Shown: in pieces, positions 40,580-45,004 of the stretch
Layout of the letters: every line of letters starts with the position of its first letter
Numbering within the stretch: position 1 is the stretch's first letter
From: an uncultured Dialister sp.
GTDB lineage: Bacteria; Bacillota; Negativicutes; Veillonellales; Dialisteraceae
NCBI GenBank assembly: GCA_900541485.1
Contig: UQJW01000011.1
Location: forward strand, 1 to 45,004
Length of the DNA stretch: 45,004 nucleotides
Direction: 5' to 3'
Notes under the pieces: model-generated
What the model saw: the letters and a program-made list of their open reading frames with translations, nothing else
Database searches by the model: none
Told to the model about the DNA's origin: nothing
Made by a program: the position numbers and the translations under genes

Positions 40580-43500
40580 GTGAGCAGATTGTTGATAACG
40601 GTATGGGGCCGGAAAATTTTTATTGGCGGAATAACGGATATGAAGTCGGTGAGGATGAACATCAATATGTTTTGAAGTCCGACACTACCATCCGGGTTAA
40701 TGTATCAGATCGAAAAACATTGCACTACGGTGGAAACCAAGGGCATCATACGGCGAATATCACATGGGGCGATCCCGGCTATGTCGGTAACGGATATATT
40801 GATATGAGCGGACATAAGCTCACTCTGGTATCCGAAGCAAACCATCTCACGCATTCCGCATCGGGGATTCTGTCACATGGCGGTGATTTAGAAATCAAGA
40901 ATGTGGCAGGGATTGATATTGATATCCATGGCGATAAAAATTCCCAAAGCGGTATTTACGTTTGGGGACAGGGTAAAAATAGAGCAACACTCACTATCGA
41001 CAATGACGATAAAGAGGAACATGCCGTAAAGATACGTAACACGGCAGCGGAAAAAGATTCGGCTATTCTCGTAGACGGCAAAAGTGTACAGCCCGGCGGC
41101 GGTGCGAAACTGGTCATCAAAGGACTCGTCGATGTGGAAAATGATGATGTCAGCGTCATCCAGGCAAATAAAGGTGAAGCGTATATCGGCGGCGGGAAAA
41201 TCATAGCCAAAGGAGACAAGGCGTCCAGCTTAAAAGTCAACAACGACGGAAAGTTAGTAATCAACGGCGAACTTTCAGATCAAAATGTCCTCACCGCAGG
41301 AGCGGTCAAGCATGATGTGCAGATAGAAGGGAATGTCCTTTCCGAAAAAGGAAAACTGGGGCTTGTTCTGAATACAGCCAAGTCTTATGTAAAAGGGCTT
41401 ATAGGAACGGATACCAATACGTCCGGTGATACATACATGATCCTTTCCGACGGAGCTTCCTGGTACAACGAAGGGAAAAATGCCCGGACAGACAATATTG
41501 GAGAAAGCAGAATCAAGAACCTTGAGGCTGACGGCGGACATATTTTCCAGAAACATGCAAAACCTATCACTATTGAAAACTATAAAGGAAATGTAAAACT
41601 TTTCTACGAGCATGAAAATGCAGGTACGAAAGCAGAAGACTATAAGGCGGGGGATACCCATATCGGATCCGCAGCAGACGGCGCAAAGATTTCGGTTATT
41701 ACAGACAATAAAGGGATTACGACGACAGATAGTGACCAAGTCTACGAAGTTCTGAATACTCTGGCAGGAAAACTCTATTACGATGCCTACAAAACAGGGG
41801 AGAAGAAACTGACGGGACAAGTGACCATAGCGGAAGGTCTGACTTCGGCATCTCAATCTTTGAAAATGGAAGATATTTCCTTCAAAGATGAAAACGGACA
41901 AGGGTACGTAAAAGGGAAAGTGAAGCCGCCGGCAGCACTCAGTCCGATTACGGGAGATGAGGCAAAAGATACCTACTATGTAGAGAAAAAGATACGCCAG
42001 GCAGATGGTACCTATCTGTTTAAAGAAGATACGGAACTTGGAATGCCTGACGGACAATCAATGGTCACCAGTGAAAAGCCGGTAGTTATCAAGGCGGAAG
42101 GAAAGAAACTCACCTTTACTTCTGTTGCAGATAAAAACGACACTGTTTCTACTGTGCAACAGAATTCCAAGGATAAGCTCAGTATTGCTGCAAAAGAACT
42201 GGTGGTGAAAGCGGAAAATAAAGGCGGGCGTTCTGAAGGTATCCACTTAGGTAATGCAGACCAAAAGAATGTTTATAGAACAGATATCACCGGTGATGTC
42301 ACATTGCAATCGAAAGGTAAGAAGACAGTAATAGGAGCGTATGTAACAGGAAATAGCCAGTTGGACATCCATGGGAATGTGACAGTTAAGGGCGATGGAG
42401 ACACCTGGGGTGTAGAAAATGCTGAACCGGGGGGGAATGGAGAATGGGCACATTACTCTACATCCGGTCTGTATGCAGGCTCTAATTATAAGACCCCACC
42501 AAAAGGCGGAAAAATTACTGTTGACGGAGATGTGGATCTGAAAGTAAAAGGCACCGGCATCGTGGCAAATGGTGGCGGATCAACCGTTATTGTCAAAGGC
42601 GGCGGACAAGTTGATATTGAAGAGAATGCTGCTGATGTACACTATGCACTGGTAGCAGAAGGTGGAATCATAAACTTTAATTATGATGATGACGCAGGTG
42701 AACCGGGAACAAAGAAAGTCATGATAAAAGGGAATGTCGGGGTTATTAATGGATCTGTAAATCCTAGTGAACCGCAAAGATATAGCCAGATATTCCTTGG
42801 ATTGGGGACAAAGGATTCCACTTGGAGAGGTTTGGCTGTCGATAATCATACCCAAGAACAAAATAAAGATGGATATGAAGGACAGTTGAGTTTGTTTATG
42901 AAGAATGGTGCAACATGGACAAATGAAGCTTATGGAAAGACACCGAAAAAATTCAAAGGCAGCAAAGTGTACTATCTCCAGGGAGGAAAGAGCAAAGAAG
43001 AAGCGGGAGTTATATTCCAGAAAGATAAAAATCCCCTATATATCGACAAATATTCGGGAAATATGAAACTCATCTATGCTCATGAGAATATGGGGACGAA
43101 GCCGGAAGACTACAAGGCAGGGGATACTCATATTAATTCTGCAAATGAGCAGTCATGGATTACGATGATTACGGATGGAGCTAATATTGATACAAATGAT
43201 GAAGATCAAGTGTATCAGGTGCTGAATACTTTGGCAGGAAAACTCTACTATAAAGGGTATACTAATGATGAAAAGTACCTGAATGGCGAAGTGACTATAG
43301 CTGAAGGACTGACTGCATCGTCTAAGACTATGAAAATGAAAGACCTCTCTTTCAAAGAAGAAAACGGACAGGGGTATGTAAAAGGAAAACCGACACCGCC
43401 TCCGCTTGTTAATCCGGTACATCACCAGATTGTAGAAGCCAACCGTTATGCAGAAGAAACCAGAGATTTCTGGTCGAAAGCAGGAGTCTATGATGGAAAA

Positions 43501-45004
43501 GGACACTACAAATTTGACAAAGACCTGGAACTGGTAGCGGATATAGACAAAGACAGCATCGTAGGAACGCTTAATGATAACAAATTTGGAGCTGTCTACT
43601 GGAATGGTGACGTAGACGGAGAAATTGACATGACAGGGCACCGTCTGGAACTGAAAGCCATAAACAAAACCCAGCCGAAGCAAAACCCCAATACCATCAC
43701 CGTATACAGCGGAACCCTCAGAATCAAAAATACCAACGGAATATACATAGAATCCGATCCGACAGGAAGCACTTACGGACGCGGTATTTTGGTAGCAGGA
43801 GTACCGGGGTTACGCGATCAAGATGGATTTGATAGCGGGAGTGGAAAAGCTAAATTAGTTATCGAAAATGATGACGATCCTGCACATGCAGTGAAAATCC
43901 GCGTGAAAAATACCGGAGAAGATTTTGGTGCGATTGAAGCACAAAAACATATAGGAAGTGGCGGTAAAATCGGAAGTGCTGAAGTAGATATAAAGGGACT
44001 TGTAGACATTGATTCCGAAACGTGGAGAGCCATCGAATCCCACGGTGCAAAAATATCCATAGGAGGAGGAACCATCAAAGGGACAGACGTGGCATCCCTG
44101 GCAGCTTACAGAGACGGTAGGATATTTATCAATGCGAAACTGAACGCCCAAAACAAACTGGAAGCTACCTCAACCACCAGACCGGTAAAAATTACGGGAG
44201 ACATCAGTGCCGAAAGCGGCGGACACATCATGCTGGGACTGAATAACAAAGACTCCTTCCTGAAAGGATTGGCAACTACGGACATCAATGGAATTAACCC
44301 GGACACCCAGAAATGGGGACCGATCCACGGAAAAGTATCCATGGTGCTGGCAAATGGAGCTACCTGGGAACATAAACAAGTCGGAGTAGGATACTACCAT
44401 AAAAAAGGCGGAGATGTAAATTGGAGAAATCGCGGGAAAGGAGAATCCATCGACAGCCACATCACAAACCTTATAGCAGATAAAGGCATACTGCTGCAAA
44501 AGGATCCGCACAAACTGACCATTGACAATTATGAAGGAAATATGACGCTGATTTATGCTCATGATAATTCAAACCCGAAAAACATGATTGGCGGAGATAC
44601 GATTATTAGTAAAGCACAGGCAGGAAGTGAAATCACACTCCGTACAGACAACAGCGGACTGAATATGGGATCTGAAAAAGCGGCAGATAAGAACCTTGTG
44701 AATGAAACACTGAATGCTCTTGCCAATAAACTCTACTACACCGCCTATAAAGACGGAGAAAAGAATTTAACAGGCAAGGTAGAAATAGCAGAAGGACTGA
44801 CCGCACAAAGTGCATCCAAACGCTTAGAAAAGATGACCTTTAAGGACGCAAACGGACAAGGCCAGTATCTGTTTGATCCTGCAGTAGACCCGAACCCGAA
44901 CCCGAATCCCAATCCGAACCCGAATCCCGATCCAAACCCGAATCCCGATCCGAACCCGAATCCCAAGCCGCCTGTTATCTACGGACCTAAACAGACAGCT
45001 ATGA
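40507..45004 (+). CDS. Autotransporter-like passenger protein, 3' part, open at the window edge
   Basis: From about 40493 to 45004 one frame stays open for about 1,500 codons without a stop (first ATG 40507). It continues the gene at 39005 in the +1-shifted frame, so it is normally one gene of over 2,000 codons. It contains three further passenger modules (about 40560-41930, 41930-43400, 43400-44870). Each opens with a MSGH/MTGH-x-L-x-L type strand and closes with AGKLYY...LTG...IAEGLT and NGQG. An Asn-Pro/Asp-Pro linker follows at 44885-44970. A C-terminal outer-membrane beta-barrel is expected beyond the window. Confidence 0.85.
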   Translation, partial: MLFKDGNGQGYVENKPMPPASLDVSEQIVDNGMGPENFYWRNNGYEVGEDEHQYVLKSDTTIRVNVSDRKTLHYGGNQGHHTANITWGDPGYVGNGYIDMSGHKLTLVSEANHLTHSASGILSHGGDLEIKNVAGIDIDIHGDKNSQSGIYVWGQGKNRATLTIDNDDKEEHAVKIRNTAAEKDSAILVDGKSVQPGGGAKLVIKGLVDVENDDVSVIQANKGEAYIGGGKIIAKGDKASSLKVNNDGKLVINGELSDQNVLTAGAVKHDVQIEGNVLSEKGKLGLVLNTAKSYVKGLIGTDTNTSGDTYMILSDGASWYNEGKNARTDNIGESRIKNLEADGGHIFQKHAKPITIENYKGNVKLFYEHENAGTKAEDYKAGDTHIGSAADGAKISVITDNKGITTTDSDQVYEVLNTLAGKLYYDAYKTGEKKLTGQVTIAEGLTSASQSLKMEDISFKDENGQGYVKGKVKPPAALSPITGDEAKDTYYVEKKIRQADGTYLFKEDTELGMPDGQSMVTSEKPVVIKAEGKKLTFTSVADKNDTVSTVQQNSKDKLSIAAKELVVKAENKGGRSEGIHLGNADQKNVYRTDITGDVTLQSKGKKTVIGAYVTGNSQLDIHGNVTVKGDGDTWGVENAEPGGNGEWAHYSTSGLYAGSNYKTPPKGGKITVDGDVDLKVKGTGIVANGGGSTVIVKGGGQVDIEENAADVHYALVAEGGIINFNYDDDAGEPGTKKVMIKGNVGVINGSVNPSEPQRYSQIFLGLGTKDSTWRGLAVDNHTQEQNKDGYEGQLSLFMKNGATWTNEAYGKTPKKFKGSKVYYLQGGKSKEEAGVIFQKDKNPLYIDKYSGNMKLIYAHENMGTKPEDYKAGDTHINSANEQSWITMITDGANIDTNDEDQVYQVLNTLAGKLYYKGYTNDEKYLNGEVTIAEGLTASSKTMKMKDLSFKEENGQGYVKGKPTPPPLVNPVHHQIVEANRYAEETRDFWSKAGVYDGKGHYKFDKDLELVADIDKDSIVGTLNDNKFGAVYWNGDVDGEIDMTGHRLELKAINKTQPKQNPNTITVYSGTLRIKNTNGIYIESDPTGSTYGRGILVAGVPGLRDQDGFDSGSGKAKLVIENDDDPAHAVKIRVKNTGEDFGAIEAQKHIGSGGKIGSAEVDIKGLVDIDSETWRAIESHGAKISIGGGTIKGTDVASLAAYRDGRIFINAKLNAQNKLEATSTTRPVKITGDISAESGGHIMLGLNNKDSFLKGLATTDINGINPDTQKWGPIHGKVSMVLANGATWEHKQVGVGYYHKKGGDVNWRNRGKGESIDSHITNLIADKGILLQKDPHKLTIDNYEGNMTLIYAHDNSNPKNMIGGDTIISKAQAGSEITLRTDNSGLNMGSEKAADKNLVNETLNALANKLYYTAYKDGEKNLTGKVEIAEGLTAQSASKRLEKMTFKDANGQGQYLFDPAVDPNPNPNPNPNPNPDPNPNPDPNPNPKPPVIYGPKQTAM
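41572..41850 (+). repeat. Passenger module closing repeat, copy 2
   Basis: This copy encodes ENYKGNVKLFYEHENAGT through GEKKLTGQVTIAEGLTS. Synonymous sites are also conserved with copy 1, which points to recent duplication or gene conversion. Confidence 0.85.
43045..43330 (+). repeat. Passenger module closing repeat, copy 3
   Basis: This copy encodes DKYSGNMKLIYAHENMGT through EKYLNGEVTIAEGLTAS. It is clearly related to copies 1, 2 and 4 in protein but more diverged in DNA. Confidence 0.8.
44518..44820 (+). repeat. Passenger module closing repeat, copy 4
   Basis: This copy encodes DNYEGNMTLIYAHDNSNP through GEKNLTGKVEIAEGLTAQ. It is the most diverged copy and directly precedes the proline linker. 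Confidence 0.8.
44885..44970 (+). repeat. Asn-Pro / Asp-Pro coding repeat (linker)
   Basis: Short units (AACCCGAACCCG, GATCCGAACCCG types) encode alternating NP and DP dipeptides ending in KPPVIYGPK. Such linkers separate passenger and barrel domains in autotransporters. The repeat may vary in copy number. Confidence 0.85.

Noticed and set aside
41275..42057. 260-codon minus-strand ORF, and similar ones at 39761-40381 and 43153-43683
   Set aside because: They are antisense to the repeated passenger modules; their mutual similarity simply mirrors the repeats.
44885..44970. Short tandem units that could suggest a CRISPR array
   Set aside because: The units are contiguous, without spacers, and encode NP/DP dipeptides in the frame of the passenger protein. 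I see no CRISPR array anywhere in the window.
1..45004. tRNA, rRNA and tmRNA genes
   Set aside because: I looked for tRNA-like CCA ends, T-loop GGTTCRA words and rRNA or tmRNA signatures and found none I could support.

Overview
The window looks like chromosome of a diderm Firmicute of the class Negativicutes, most like Dialister or a close relative. This is inferred from gene content and composition, not from a search. Firmicute-type features include FapR, mini-RNase III, the YacP/Rae1 NYN nuclease, a cysS T-box and an attenuated L10 leader. They sit beside a very long autotransporter-like passenger protein, which implies an outer membrane. Core genes are moderately GC-rich; 7.16-9.25 kb and 9.65-13.95 kb are clearly AT-richer and hold the accessory genes.

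Layout. 0.3-3.9 kb: rpmG, secE, nusG, rplK, rplA, L10 leader, rplJ, rplL and a terminator; rpoB does not follow. 4.0-7.2 kb: a secreted protein of unknown function, a phosphoribosyltransferase and guaA. 7.2-13.9 kb: defence island. It holds a single-gene AAA ATPase-DUF4435 (TOPRIM-like) protein resembling a fused PARIS system, a histidine kinase broken at both ends, a DpnII-like GATC restriction-modification operon (Dam-type methylase with N-terminal HTH, DpnII-family endonuclease, second methylase), two unknown small genes and a decayed ORF. An 11-bp copy of the guaA 3' end lies just beyond the ATPase gene, as expected of an element inserted at guaA.

14.0-19.2 kb: an HD protein, a sirtuin, and the cysS-mrnC-rlmB-yacP operon. 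Its leader carries a strong promoter, a structured RNA resembling the HEARO/omega RNA of IscB elements, and a complete cysteine T-box. 19.3-22.1 kb: secG-rnr-smpB (protein export, RNA decay, trans-translation). 22.2-26.9 kb: envelope genes (GerMN lipoprotein, AMIN-amidase, polysaccharide deacetylase, phosphodiester glycosidase-like protein, an unknown anchored protein). 27-28.3 kb: pyrF-pyrE.

28.3-37.0 kb: fatty acid region. A divergent NMO/FabK-type flavoprotein precedes fapR-plsX-fabH-fabD-fabG-acpP-fabF-rnc-thioesterase. 37.0-38.4 kb: cobalamin adenosyltransferase and a VTT membrane protein on the minus strand. 38.6-45.0 kb: a cobalamin riboswitch with terminator, then the repeated autotransporter passenger gene. 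That gene carries one frameshift near 40,492 and runs off the window in an Asn/Asp-Pro linker.

The observations most worth following are the fused PARIS-like gene with guaA-derived direct repeats, the HEARO-like RNA between the cysS promoter and its T-box, and the B12 riboswitch in front of a surface protein gene.
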